NCBI GenBank assembly: GCA_016946835.1
Contig: JACVTC010000167.1
Location: 102,001-166,000 of the forward strand
Direction of reading: 5' to 3'
DNA: 64,000 bases
Source: Neocallimastix lanati (nom. inval.)
Taxonomy: Eukaryota > Neocallimastigomycota > Neocallimastigomycetes > Neocallimastigales > Neocallimastigaceae
A program made the position numbers and the translations under genes. Under the pieces are notes generated by a model, which was not told the origin of the DNA, did not search any database, and saw only the letters and a program-made list of their open reading frames with translations. Below, one piece after another: positions 21,243-33,179 of this stretch (within the stretch, counting starts at the first letter, position 1; every line of letters begins with the position of its first letter).

Positions 21243-24200
21243 TAAAAGAAGAATTAATATTGTCGGAAAACATCAAGATATTAAAAGAAATAGAAATAAT
21301 AACTATAAAAGAAAAGAAGAAGTTACGCTTTCCACTAGCTACACCAACAGTAAATCGGATCAAAAAATGGTTTCTACCTTTTACATTCAAGGAAAAAATA
21401 AAAAAATTCCTCTTAGGCTATTAATCGACTCAGGTTCAAGTAGAGGTTTAATGTGCAAGCAATTTGTTTCCTCCCAGAAGTTGAGAACTTTTGAACTACC
21501 TTCCCCTATTGAAATTAGATTGCCAAACAACAAAACTATGAAAATAACTCATAAAACTGGCCAATTAGATCTCTCCATATTTGATCACAAAGAAAGATTC
21601 CAATTTAGTGTTGCCAACCTTCAACTTACTGGAATATCCGCTATTTTGGGACGTGATTGGCTTTCCATCCATAAGCCATATATTAACTTTTCGAATAACC
21701 ACATTTTCTTTTTAGAAGGAAATTGTTTGGATCATTGCCCATCTTGTAAAGGCACCAAGATCCAATCCACAAAGAACGTCACAGCCGCAATTGTAACTGA
21801 AGACCCAATGTCAGAAGATACTGCCAAACCTGATCTGAAAGACCTTTTTGAAGATGAAATATGTTATATTATGATGTCTAAGGAGTTGAAGTCAAAACTA
21901 AATAACAGTAAAAGCAAAGAGATTATCTTAAGATATTATAGCGACTTACTGGACGTATTTGAAACTAAAAATGCGGATACCCTTCCGCCACATAGACCCT
22001 ACGATATCACAATCAATATCATCCCTGGGGGACAATTGTATTTCGGACCTATCTATTCACTTACTAGAAAGGAAAAGGAAGAATTAGAAAAATATATCCA
22101 TGAAAATCTGACCAAAGGGTTCATTGTTAAATCAAATTCTCCTGCAGGTACTCCGGTAATGTTTGTGAAAAAAAAGGATGGATCGTTGCGTCTATGTGTT
22201 GACTACCATAGACTCAATTCGATTACAATAAAAAACAGTTTCCCAATTCCAAGAATTAATGACCTTATCGAAGTTTTTAAAGGGGCACAAATATTTTCTA
22301 GATTAGACCTCAAATCTGCTTACAATCTCGTGCGAGTCAGTAAAGAAAGTGAATACTTAACAGCTTTTAGGACACCACTAGGACATTTTCAATATAGAGT
22401 AATGCCATTTGGATTAAGAAACGCCCCTTCAGTTTTCCAAAGGTTCATTCAAGACACGTTATCAGAAGAATTGAATAAATTCGTTCAAATATATTTAGAT
22501 GACATTATCATTTATTCTTCAGATGAAAATCAACATATTAATCATGTTAAAGTAGTATTGAGTAAGTTATTAAATAATGGATTATACTGCAAGATTGAGA
22601 AATGTGAGTTCCATGTTAAACAAACCACCTTTCTCGGCTTTGTTGTGTCCGCTAATGGGTTACCAATGGACAAAGATAAGATAAAATGCATTATGGAATG
22701 GCCAGTTCCAAAAAACCTTACTGAACTGCAAAGTTTCCTTGGGTTTACAAATTTTTATAGACGTTTTATCAAAGATTACGCAAAAATTATGGATCCATTA
22801 AGAAAACTTTTATCTAAGAATAATACTTTTCTATGGGATAAGGATACTCAGAATACTTTTGATAGTTTAAAGAAATCATTTAATTCAACTGATATCCTTA
22901 TTTTTCCAGACCAAGATAAAGAATTTTTTTTGGAAACTGACGCAAGCGAATTTGCCCTCGGATGTGTATTATCTCAAAACTCATCGATCGACAACTTAAT
23001 CCATCCTATTGCCTTTTATTCCCGTTCACTGACAAGTCCTGAAACGAATTACGCTATCTATGACAAGGAATTATTGGCGAGAATTACTGCCTTTAATGTA
23101 TGGAGACATCACCTTGAAGGAGCAAAATTTCCTATTAAAGTTTTTACGGACCATAGGGATCTTCTGTTTTTCAAAAAACCTCAAAAATTGAGCCCCCGAC
23201 AAATTCGATGGAGTCTCTTCTTATCCAAATTTGATTTTGTTCTTTCTTATAGGCCTGGGGTTCAAGGTGGGAAATCAGATGCGTTATCCCGAAGACCAGA
23301 TTACCTCACCAAAAACATTAATGAATCTCAAATTTTATTAAAAGAAAATAATTTTTGCCTCTCTATGGAAGATAACTTAGTCAAACTTCAAGAAACGCAA
23401 TCCCAAGATCCTTATTGTTCCAATATACTTAACAAATTCAAAGATAAAACAAAAAATTTTAAAAGTTCACTATTTCAATTAAAAAATAACATTCTCCACT
23501 TTAATAACAAAATTATTGTTCCCTCTAATCTTAGAATTACTTTACTTCGAAAAATGCATGATGATCCACTTGGAGGACACCTTGGAATTGAAAAAACTCT
23601 TGAAAGAATTAGCAGGAATTATTGGTGGCCGCTGATTAAGAACGATATCTCCAATTACGTTCTTTCATGTAAAATTTGTGGATCTTGCAAAGTACGCCGT
23701 CATAAACCATATGGCTTAATTATTCCGCTTCCAGTACCAACTAAACCATGGGAAATAATAGGTGTAGATTTCATCGTTCAACTTCCACGATCCCAAGATT
23801 GTACCTGTATAATGGTTGTTTCAGACCATCTCACAAAAATGATTCATTTGGTTGCTACCTCTGATGTACCTTCTTCGGAACTTACGGCAAAACTTCTACT
23901 ATTTAACGTATTCAAATACTACGGATTCCCTAAAGTTATAGTATCGGATCACGGATCACAATTTTTAGCTGAATTTTGGACTGCCTTATGTTCTTATATA
24001 AATGCAAAACCAAATTTAGCAACGGCACATCACCAACAATCAAACGGACAGGTGGAAAGAGCAAACGCAGTAATAGAGCAATATTTACGTTGCTATTGTT
24101 CTTTAACTCAGCATGACTGGTTTTTCTATCTTCCTTTTTGTGAAATCACTTACAACGATTCAATTCATAAATCAATAGGTAAAACACCCTTTGTTGCAAA

Positions 24201-24363
24201 TTACGGTTTCAACCCCTCATTCCAAATTGATACACCTCCGAGTCTTCTTAAAGATAATGCATCAGAGCTCGTTAGAAATTGGACCGAACGTTTCAATGCT
24301 TTAAAGAAACAATTGATAAAAGCAAAACAGGATTTCAAGAAATATGGAGACAACAAAAAATAA
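21229..24363 (+). CDS. Element B Ty3/gypsy pol polyprotein, 1044 aa, nearly intact
   Basis: One open frame carries protease (LIDSGSS, D at residue 67; AILGRDWL near 138-145), reverse transcriptase ([13 protein letters not shown] near 313; YLDDIIIY near 421), RNase H (ETDASEFALG near 568; TDHRDL near 640) and integrase (HHCC zinc region near 775-815, ending CKICGSCK; catalytic D in GVDFIV near 845, D in VSDHGSQF near 906, E in QVERAN 35 residues later). All key residues are present, which makes this the best-preserved gypsy pol here. The frame stops early at 24361-24363, where the related element E continues (KAFGPSFKVGDLAWL). The remaining C-terminal domain follows as a broken tail. Pol is in the +1 frame relative to gag. 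Confidence 0.92.
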   Translation: MKKTNKRRINIVGKHQDIKRNRNNNYKRKEEVTLSTSYTNSKSDQKMVSTFYIQGKNKKIPLRLLIDSGSSRGLMCKQFVSSQKLRTFELPSPIEIRLPNNKTMKITHKTGQLDLSIFDHKERFQFSVANLQLTGISAILGRDWLSIHKPYINFSNNHIFFLEGNCLDHCPSCKGTKIQSTKNVTAAIVTEDPMSEDTAKPDLKDLFEDEICYIMMSKELKSKLNNSKSKEIILRYYSDLLDVFETKNADTLPPHRPYDITINIIPGGQLYFGPIYSLTRKEKEELEKYIHENLTKGFIVKSNSPAGTPVMFVKKKDGSLRLCVDYHRLNSITIKNSFPIPRINDLIEVFKGAQIFSRLDLKSAYNLVRVSKESEYLTAFRTPLGHFQYRVMPFGLRNAPSVFQRFIQDTLSEELNKFVQIYLDDIIIYSSDENQHINHVKVVLSKLLNNGLYCKIEKCEFHVKQTTFLGFVVSANGLPMDKDKIKCIMEWPVPKNLTELQSFLGFTNFYRRFIKDYAKIMDPLRKLLSKNNTFLWDKDTQNTFDSLKKSFNSTDILIFPDQDKEFFLETDASEFALGCVLSQNSSIDNLIHPIAFYSRSLTSPETNYAIYDKELLARITAFNVWRHHLEGAKFPIKVFTDHRDLLFFKKPQKLSPRQIRWSLFLSKFDFVLSYRPGVQGGKSDALSRRPDYLTKNINESQILLKENNFCLSMEDNLVKLQETQSQDPYCSNILNKFKDKTKNFKSSLFQLKNNILHFNNKIIVPSNLRITLLRKMHDDPLGGHLGIEKTLERISRNYWWPLIKNDISNYVLSCKICGSCKVRRHKPYGLIIPLPVPTKPWEIIGVDFIVQLPRSQDCTCIMVVSDHLTKMIHLVATSDVPSSELTAKLLLFNVFKYYGFPKVIVSDHGSQFLAEFWTALCSYINAKPNLATAHHQQSNGQVERANAVIEQYLRCYCSLTQHDWFFYLPFCEITYNDSIHKSIGKTPFVANYGFNPSFQIDTPPSLLKDNASELVRNWTERFNALKKQLIKAKQDFKKYGDNKK

Positions 24364-24606
24364 CAAGGTCCAAAATTAACAATCAATGATAAAGTTTGGC
24401 TAAGAAGATATTATTTCACTAACGAACCTTCCAGGAAGTTATCAGTCCAATACTTATGACTTTTGAAATAATTGAAGATAAAGGTAGAAATAATTTTAAG
24501 CTAAAGCTTCAGGAGAATTCACAATTACATCCAATATTCCACATTTTTCAGTTGGAACCATATACGGAAAGGAATAAAAACCTAAACAATAGTGAATCAA
24601 ACGTAG
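24364..24606 (+). pseudogene. Element B integrase C-terminal tail after premature stop
   Basis: Directly after the stop, the same frame continues as QGPKLTINDKVWLRRYYFTN, and after another stop and shift near 24458 as FKLKLQENSQLHPIF and QLEPYTERN. It aligns with the end of element E integrase, showing that the pol stop at 24361 is a disabling mutation. Confidence 0.8.
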
Positions 24607-24615
24607 GAGAGACAA

Positions 24616-25340
24616 TGTAAGTGTTGACTTATTAATTAGTCACACTTAACCAAATATAATATAAATATTATATTTATTTTTATTATTAATTAAAATTTAA
24701 ATAATTTTACAATAAAATTAACACTTAATATTATTTAATATACTATAATTTTAATAATTGTTATTAAATAATAAAATAAAAATAATTATTAATTGATAAA
24801 ATTAATTTTTTAACTAATTAATAATTAATTATTATGAAATATAAACAATATCTTTAATTAATAACCAATTTCTATTTAATATAAATAATTAATCATTTGA
24901 TTTATCATTAACAATAATACGTGATTAATTATATTAAAACATTTAATATTAATATAATTAATATTAAATTAATATAAAATTAATTAATAATTATAAACTT
25001 AAAACATCATAATAAATAATTTCATAAAATATTGGTTAATTGCCAATATTAAATAATATTAAATAATATTAAATAATATTAAATAATATTAAATTATATT
25101 AAATAATAAATAATTAATTTATTTTATTTTTCAGGTTTTTTCTCATAATCTTTTTCCTGAAAGAATAACTTTTAAGATTATGAACAAAAAAATTATAAAT
25201 AACCTTAATTTTTTCTATAAAATAAAAATCAAGAGTTATTATTTAGAAAATAATATATAATAAAATTTCTTAATAAACTCGAAATATTTTTTAACAATTA
25301 CTGTTATTTTTATAAAAGTATTAATTTTGTGTTATTACAC
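24616..25340 (+). mobile_element. 3' LTR of element B (right edge uncertain)
   Basis: After the purine word GTAGGAGAGACAA comes TGTAAGTGTTGACTTATTAA, the expected LTR start. It shares the E-family order of landmarks (a TTTTCCTGAAAG block, ATCAAGAGTTATTAT, AATAAACTCGA) but is strongly diverged. A TTACA end at 25339 is a guess; the true end may lie further right or have been displaced to 33634 by the nested insertion. Confidence 0.55.
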
Positions 25341-28300
25341 TCATAATGATTTATACCCGATATTCTTAATCTACAAAAATTAAATTTCGTATAAGTGAAT
25401 AAGAGGATAAATACTGAATAAAATAGATTTAAGAAATTTAAAAAAAATAAATATGTTTTATTATTAAACACAAAAATGTTTTATTAAAAAAAATTATTTT
25501 TATTTTAATATTAATCTTTATTTATTTAATAATTAATTTTGTTTAAATTAATAAAATAATTATTAAAACTAATAAAATAATAAAATGAAATATTTATTAT
25601 TTATACTAATTTTAAATTTTAATAATAAAATTGATTATTAATAACTAATAAAATATATATAATAATTTATAAAATAATTAATAATCATACTTTTTGATTA
25701 TTAAAACTAATAAAATATTTATAATAATTTATTAAATAATTAATAATAATGAATAATTTATAAGAAATATTTACATGTTTTTATATTTTTCTTTGATTTT
25801 AAACTATTTACATTAAAAATAATAAAATTAATAAAAGAGAAATAAAGAATAATTTATTATTAATTTAAACAATATTTACAATTAAAATATTAATAAAGAT
25901 GAGTTTTAAAATGTTATTTTAATTACAATTTGTTTATAAAAGTTGAGTTATAAAATAAATAAAATAATCATTATTTTAAATAAAAGTAACTTAAAAATTA
26001 TTTAACTATTTAATTTTAATTTTGAGATGTTTATAAGTTTGTTTATTTGTTATTTATAATTTATTAAATTTGTTTATTATTTTGTTTATTTGTAGTTTTA
26101 GAAAAATATTATTTATTAATTTATTTTAGTTTTTAATTAAAATTATTAATGATTAATTAATTTATTATTATTTTATTTTAATTATTTTTATTTAATTAAA
26201 TTTCTTTAATATGGATTTAATTTTTTTTTTAGAATAGATTATTTTTTGGGTTAAGTTAGACAAGAATGTTGAAATTATAACTGAATTGAAATCTCAATTT
26301 CAGTTATTTACATTTCAATAATTAAAAATATTATTTATTTAATTATAAATAATATATATATTTAAATAATTAATAATTAATATAAATTCTTGTTTAATAT
26401 TTAAAGGGATATCTTAGGCCTAATAATTCTGAGAATATTAATAAATAAGGTTTATATTAATAATTAATTTCAATGATACATTTGACGTCACGTGTATTTT
26501 ATTTATATTATGTTTTTATATATGTTTACAACATATCTATATTAAATTCAATTATTCAAATTAATTATATAATTAAATTTATCCTTATATTTTATTATTA
26601 TTTATATTAGTATATTATTAATATCTTATAATTAAATATTATTATTATGTAACTTACAAAGTATAAAAGAAAGATGTAAAAATCTCTCTTTTATGTTCTT
26701 TGTAAGGTTATTGTAAAATTACCTTAATAGTAATATATTATAGATATTTTATTATTAAATAAAATAAACAAATTTAAAATTAAATTAATTTGATAATTCT
26801 AATTATCAAAATTTATTATAAATAAATTTTTATTAAACTAAACATTTAAATATTTATAATTATTACTATATATCTATATAGTATATTACTATATAGACAT
26901 ATCGACTTAGTGAATATTTTTTAATAAAACATATTATTTTATTTAAATTTAAACTATAAATTATATCAAAATCTTAACAAAGAATTGATAAATTAAAATT
27001 GAGTGTTTAGGTAAGATTCTTGCTATATCTTTCCTAGTTTGGGTTAAATTGGTCAGGTCAAGATGTTTTTATTAATTATAACAATCAATTATATTTAAAT
27101 AATAAATAACACACACAGAGTTTTATAATTAAGATTTCAATATTTAATATTTATGTTTTATTAGAACTTTATTTAATATATATTTTAATAATAAATTTTA
27201 ACTAAGATTAATATAAAAAATTATTTATTGTTATAATTAATTCATTAACTTTAAGTTAATAGGTTAAAAGTTATTAAGTTATTCTTACAAAGAATTCAAA
27301 ATATAGAATTTTCAAATCCTTTTTATACCAAACTAAAATAATAATTAACAATATAATTAATTAATACATTTTAATCTTAATATATTCATACATGTATATA
27401 AACTATATAAAATATAATAATAAAATAATATTAATAAGAATCTTTTAATAAAATAACTATATAACTTATTCATAAAACAATTTAATAATAAAACTAATTT
27501 AATAATAAAATATAAAATAAAATAAAATAAAATATTAAAACTAATTAAAAATTCTCTTTCGGAAATCTTTAGAATAATAAAGAATTCCTTAGAATCTTTT
27601 AGAAAATAATTGAATAAAAATATATAATAATAAAATATATAAAACTTATAAACTTATTTAAAATAATATACAACTATTACTAATAACTAATTCTGTATTT
27701 TTAATTAATAATAAAAATTAATAATATAATTTCCAAGTTAAGAGATTTATCTAATATAAATTTCTTAATTAATAATTTAGGGTCTTAATTAAATAATTAA
27801 TTTATATTTTTATATTTAAATATCTTTAAAGTCCAATATCTCGTTATCTAGTAGTCTAATAAGGTTGATTTTAACATATGTTGTAGTTCTCGACCGTAGC
27901 TTTCTAATGAATATAATATTAGCGTGAATATCAATACATTATTTCCATTATTTGTTGAGTTATCATTGTTTTTCTTCATGTTATTTTTATCAAATTCTTA
28001 AGGGTTAAATTAAATTAAATTATCTTTAATAAATAAGTCCAAACCCTTTGGTTTCTAATTCTTTAATGTTTCTAATATTTATTTTTATAATTAAAATCGA
28101 ATTAAAATAATTTTTGTCAATAACTAAATTAAATTTCAATTGATCTAATAGTGAATTTTAACTTCAAATCCACTAGTATTCGTGACAAGAATTTGTTCTT
28201 TATTATTTTATTTTAATTTAATAATTTTGTTATTTATCAATAACTGGTACGATGTAAATGAATTTTAAAAATTTATATCTAATTATATTAATATTCACAA

Positions 28301-28624
28301 TACTAAGTAATTAACACTAAAGTCGTAAATTAGAACTAAATATGTAAATTTTATTTTATTATTTATTTATTTATTTATTTATTTTTAAATTTTTATTTTT
28401 AAACAATTGAGATCACAATTTAGATCAATTGCAATTCAATTTATTTTTACATTTAATAAAATAGTTATTTAGTAAAGAGAGAGTCTTAATAATTTTTAAT
28501 TTTTGTATTTTATATATAAATTACAATTTAATCTATCCTTTTATGGATTAATTCGATTTCCTATTTTTTATTGTAAATTTAATTTTATTTAATTTTAATT
28601 TTTCACTTGGTCTCGTATCAATAA
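25341..28624. other. AT-rich DNA inside nested block, possible decayed LTRs
   Basis: No coding sequence is seen. 26640-26720 has a TATA-like word (GTATAAAAG) and an imperfect inverted repeat of CTTACAAAG/CTTTGTAAG, and 27280-27300 reads GTTATTCTTACAAAGAA. Both look like LTR regulatory or terminal remains. 27840-27960 is slightly GC-richer. 28611-28619 ends CTCGTATCA, like a second family-C LTR end, four bases left of C-2. Confidence 0.35.
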
Positions 28625-29955
28625 TGATACGGGCTGGGGTTGAAACACTAAGATATTCAAAACAAAAAAAATAAATATTAACACATAACTATAAAAATAA
28701 ATTTGGAAACAAGAAAAAAAATTAAATTTTAAAATATTCTTCATTTAAATTTAAAATTAAAATTATTTGTTCCAAGTATTAAAAAGAAAGAAATTTATTC
28801 TTCTTTTTATACTTTTATTTCAATACATTTTATTTATTATTAATATATTCTTTATAAAAAAACTATTATAACTATTTTATTTTAATTTTTAACTATTATT
28901 TTAAATTATTTTTTTAAAAAAAAAAATAACATTTATTAAATTAAAATATAAAAAATTAATTTAGAGATTGTATCACGAAGGGCATTCCGGGCGGTAGCTT
29001 CTTCTTGATATTGTTTTTCAGAGAGAGAATTATACAGAATTGATATTTTCTGTATTTTAGTTCATTTTTATTATTGGAATTCTTCTGTATTTTAGTTCAT
29101 TTTTATTTTAATAAAGATTTAATTTATTTTTGATTTTTGTTTTATTTTTAGTTTATTTCAAAGGTTTAGAAAATATTATACAGAAACTTATAATTCTGTA
29201 TTTTATATCAAATATTTATTGAAATAGGTTTTTATTATTCTTAATATAAAAACAAGAATTAGTAATGATTTAAATATTATATAATTTTTAATAAGAATAT
29301 TTAGTAATAATTTTTATTATATTTAATATTAATAAAATATTTAATAATTATTTTTATTAGATTTGATATTAATAAAAGATTTTAATAAGAATATTTAATA
29401 ATAATTTTTATTATATTTAATATTAATAAAAGAATTTATAAGAATATTTAATAATAATTTTTATTATATTTGATATTAATAAATGATTTTAATAAGAATA
29501 TTTAATAATAATTTTTATTAGATTTGATATTAATAAAAGAATATTTAATAAGGATATTTAATAATAATTTTTATTATATTTAATATTAATAAAAGATTTT
29601 TATTATAATATTTAATAATAATTTTTATTATATTTAATATTAATAAAAGATTTTAATAAGAATATTTAATAATAATTTTTATTATATTTAATATTAATAA
29701 AAGAAATTTATAAGAATATTTAATAATAATTTTTATTATATTTAATATTAACAAAAGAAATTATAAGAATATTTAATAATAATTTTTATTATATTGAAAT
29801 TAATAAAGGAAATTTATAAGAATATTTAATAATGATTTTTATTATATTTGATATTAATAAAAGATTTTAATAAGAATATTTAATAATAATTTTATTTTAT
29901 TATTATTAAGAGTATTTAATAGGAAATACAAGGTATTTAGTGACACCCAGTATCA
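28625..29955 (-). mobile_element. 3' LTR of element C (family C, copy C-2)
   Basis: Starts TGATACGGGCTGGGGT and ends CACCCAGTATCA on the plus strand. Read on the minus strand, the element body is followed by a purine tract (TTAAGCGGGGAG, 29958-29969) and then this LTR, so it is the 3' LTR. It is 1331 bp against 1120 bp in C-1; the difference is mostly extra 53-bp minisatellite units at 29283-29910 (about twelve). Confidence 0.85.
29283..29910. repeat. 53-bp minisatellite inside LTR C-2
   Basis: About twelve imperfect units of the same sequence as in C-1 (TATTTAATAATAATTTTTAT plus a TAATATTAATAAAAGA tail). Confidence 0.8.
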
Positions 29956-29967
29956 TAATCTCCCCGC

Positions 29968-30438
29968 TTAAGATGAGACTTCGTCCACTGAAGTCTGATT
30001 ATACCAAGTATAATAATGAACAAGATTTTTCTGGTGTACATTTCTGTCAGCTATTTCACCAGTGTAAATATCACAAATACAAGCGGTATTATAATTCATT
30101 TGAACAATTCTAAAAGGACCAGTGTAAAAGGGGTCTAACTTTCTTCTTGAGAAATTTCTAACTAAAACTAAGTCCCCTGGTTCAAAAACAATATTCATAG
30201 ATTTTTGTTGTTTTCTTCTATTTTCCCATAATTTATTAGCATTATTACAATTATTATCAAAATTTTCTAAATAAAAATTTTTGTCATTATTATTATTATT
30301 AAATTTTTCATAATAACTATTAACACTGGAATTATTATTTAAATTTTTAAAAATATAATTATTATTATTATTATCATTTTTTAATTTATTTAAAGAATTA
30401 ATTATATTATTATCTAAATTATTTTTATTAAAATTAAC
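29968..30438 (-). pseudogene. Element C integrase C-terminal domain with Asn-rich lead
   Basis: The minus frame ends with EPGDLVLVRNFSRRKLDPFY and TGPFRIVQMNYNTACICDI, the DNA-binding C-terminal (GPY/F-type) domain of gypsy integrase. Upstream, the same frame runs through an Asn-rich stretch (30240-30430) directly from the end of RNase H. The zinc domain and the whole catalytic D-D-E core are missing, so the element could not integrate by itself. Confidence 0.75.
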
Positions 30439-31015
30439 TTAATTATTTTCTTCAGAAATATTATTTAAAGGATAATCATTTTTATTTGTATTATTCATTT
30501 CGTTTATATTTTCAATAGAATCGTAATTAATATTTTCATTATTATTCAAATGAATAAACAAAGTATTATTTTTAATTTCTTTATTAATATTTTTAGAGTC
30601 AGGAATTAATCGAGAAAGTGCATCAGCAATAACATTTTTCTTTCCTTGTTCATATTTAACTACAATTTTTAACATACTAAAAGTTATAACCCATCTAGCT
30701 TGACGAGCATTATTTGGTTCTTTATTATTAAATAAGCCTATTAAAGGTTTATGATCAGTATATAAAATAGTATCATATTTATTACCACTAAAATATGGTT
30801 TAAATTTTAAACAACAATAGTAAGCAGCTGTGCCTTCTAAATCAGTAATACTATAATTTATTTCAGTAGGTTTTAAAGATCTACTAATGTATTGAAATTG
30901 GGTGTTCGATGTTATCTTTATCTTTCTGCTTTAATACACCACCTATTCCATCTAATGAAGCATCTGTTCTAATTAAAAATTGTTTATCATAATCTGGATA
31001 TTTAAGAATAGGAGC
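30439..31015 (-). pseudogene. Element C RNase H and connection
   Basis: Pieces include APILKYPDYDKQ, RTDASLDGIGG, ILYTDHKPLIGLF, NARQARWV and VKYEQGKKNVIADALSR, which are standard gypsy RNase H motifs. A stop at 31016-31018 separates it from the RT frame and a shift lies near 30905. After ADALSR the frame becomes Asn-rich. Confidence 0.75.
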
Positions 31016-31714
31016 CTAAATAAGTTTTTCCTTAAGAATTTTAAATCTTTCTTCAGTTATATCATCCCAGATATATTTTATATTTTTCTTTAATAGTTTA
31101 AATAATGGTTGAGCAATTATAGCAAAATCTTTAATAAATTTTCTATAATATCCAATTGCACCTATGAAAGATCTTAATTGAGTAATATTTCTAGATGATT
31201 CCCATTTGGATATTACATCTACCTTTTTGGGTACTGGCTTTATACCTTCTGTGGATAAAATATGGCCTAATACTTCAACTTCTTGTTTAATAAAATGGCA
31301 TTTTGATAAATTAGCCTTTAGACCATTTTCTTTAATAATATCAAAAACTTTTTGTAGATCCAATATGTGTTGTTCTAAGGTATCAGAAAATATTATTAAA
31401 TCATCCATATAAATGAACATACATTTACCAATTAAAGGCAAGAATATTCTGTTCATTTCACGTTGGAAAGTTGCAGGAGCATTACAAAGTCCGAATGGCA
31501 TAACTTTGTAATTATAATTTCCAAGCATTGTTGTAAAGCAAGTTTTATCTCTGTCTTCTTTTTCCATAGGAATCCGATGGAAACCAGAAAATAAGTCAAG
31601 CGTGGTTAAGTACTTAACTTTATTGCCTATAGAAAATAATATTTCTTCTATATAAGGTAAAGGATATGCGTCTTTAATAGTAATATCATTTAATTTTCTA
31701 TAATCCACTACCAT
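31016..31714 (-). pseudogene. Element C reverse transcriptase
   Basis: The frame contains MVVDYRKLNDITIKDAYPLP, TLDLFSGFHRIPM, KVMPFGLCNAPATFQREMN, the active site IYMDDLIIFS, KCHFIKQEVEVLGHILS and RSFIGAIGYYRKFIKDFA. All RT catalytic residues are intact. The type (YMDD, W-K-M-V-V-D-Y) differs from elements A, B and E, so C is a separate gypsy lineage. Confidence 0.85.
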
Positions 31715-32194
31715 TTTCCATTTACCATTCTTTTTAGGAACGAGAATAACTGGGAACGACCATGATGATTTTGAAGGTTCTATCTATCCATTTCTTAATA
31801 ATTTACTTATTTCTTCTCTTAGTATACTCATTTGCTTCTTATTTGCTATTCGATACATTCTTTGTTTAATTGGCATTCGACCACTTATGATTTTTATTTT
31901 ATGACTTAGTAATTTCGATTTACCTAAATCATCTGTATCAAGTGCTAATACATTTATATTATTTAATAATAAAAACTTTAGTTTGTTTCTAATTTTTGTT
32001 GGTGCTTTCGCCGCAATTTCATGAATAGTTATTTCCTTTACACTTTTAAAATTCTTAACAGTATTTTCAATAGGAATATCAATATTTTTGATTACACTGT
32101 TTTCATAATTCTTTTTATTATTAATTTCATTTATTTTTGTTAATAAAGAATAATTATTTTGTAAAGAATTTTTATTATTTTTTTTTGTTACCAC
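31715..32194 (-). pseudogene. Element C RT N-terminal region
   Basis: Reads HKIKIISGRMPIKQRMYRIA and ILREEISKLLRNG, the usual gypsy lead-in to RT, preceded by an Asn/Lys-rich stretch. Protease and gag are not recognisable further upstream. The frame breaks between 31715 and 31783, where the expected VLVKKKNGKWKMVVDY region sits. Confidence 0.65.
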
Positions 32195-33165
32195 TTATAA
32201 CGAAATCATTAATATCATTAACATGATGATTAATTTCGAAAGAATTTTTATTATTAACATCTTCATTAAAAATTGAGGAAAAGTTTTTATTACTAATAGT
32301 ATGATCAACATCTTTAGAAACTATATTATCATTATTATCATTACAAAAATTTTTAGAAGGTTTATCAGTATTAATATTATTTTTATCAAGGTTTTCAGAA
32401 AGATTATTAATATTATTTTTATTAAAAATTTCAGAATAATTATTAATATTATTTTTATTTCCAAAAATATTATAAGGATTATTAGTATTATTAATGCTAT
32501 TTAAATTTTCATAAATATTATTAATATTATCTAAATCTTTAGAAATATTATCAGTATTATTAATATCATTTAAATTTTTAGAGAAATTATTAATATTATT
32601 TTTATTATTAAAATTTTCAGAAGAACAATTTTCATTATTAATACTATTCGAATTATTGATATTATTTTTTTTAATAGGTTTTTCAAAAATATTATTAATT
32701 CTATTATTAAAATTTTTATTAGAAACATTTTATTATTAAAATTTTTATTAGATAGATTTTCACTAGAAAAATTTTTATTAGATAGATTTTCACTAGAAAA
32801 ATTTTTATTAGAAAAATTTTCGATATTATTATTATTATCGATATTAATTTCACATGGATTATCATGATTATTTATAGTATTAAAATTTTTGTTAATATTA
32901 TTATTATTAATATCTTTATTAGAAGAACAATTATTATTATAAATTTTAGAAATTTTATCATTATTAATTTTACATCCAAATACATTCTTTAAATAATTAT
33001 CATTATTATTTATATTATCATTAATATTGCAAAAATTATTTCCATCTTTATCATTATGATTTCCAAAGGAATTATCAATATCATTATTATCATTATTTTC
33101 TTCATATAAAATTAGTAACCATCGGGCTGAACTCTTAGGGTTCGACACCCACTTTTTCCAAAATT
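32195..33165 (-). other. Element C 5' region: Asn-rich low-complexity frame and tRNA-like word
   Basis: The minus frame 33148-32570 lacks an ATG (GTG at its apparent start) and is Asn-rich, with a tandem SNKNFSSENL repeat (about three units). No capsid, zinc knuckle or protease is visible. At 33136-33158 the plus strand reads AGGGTTCGACACCC, a T-loop-like tRNA 3' half, so the minus strand could be a primer-binding region, but pairing in the stem is imperfect. Confidence 0.4.
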
Positions 33166-33179
33166 TAACAACTTTTTAT

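Noticed and set aside
31206-31412. 68-codon plus frame
   Set aside because: Antisense shadow of element C reverse transcriptase.
33125-33165. tRNA gene at the 5' end of element C
   Set aside because: T-loop-like GTTCGAC is present, but the T stem has two mismatches and no 5' half exists; more likely related to a primer-binding region.
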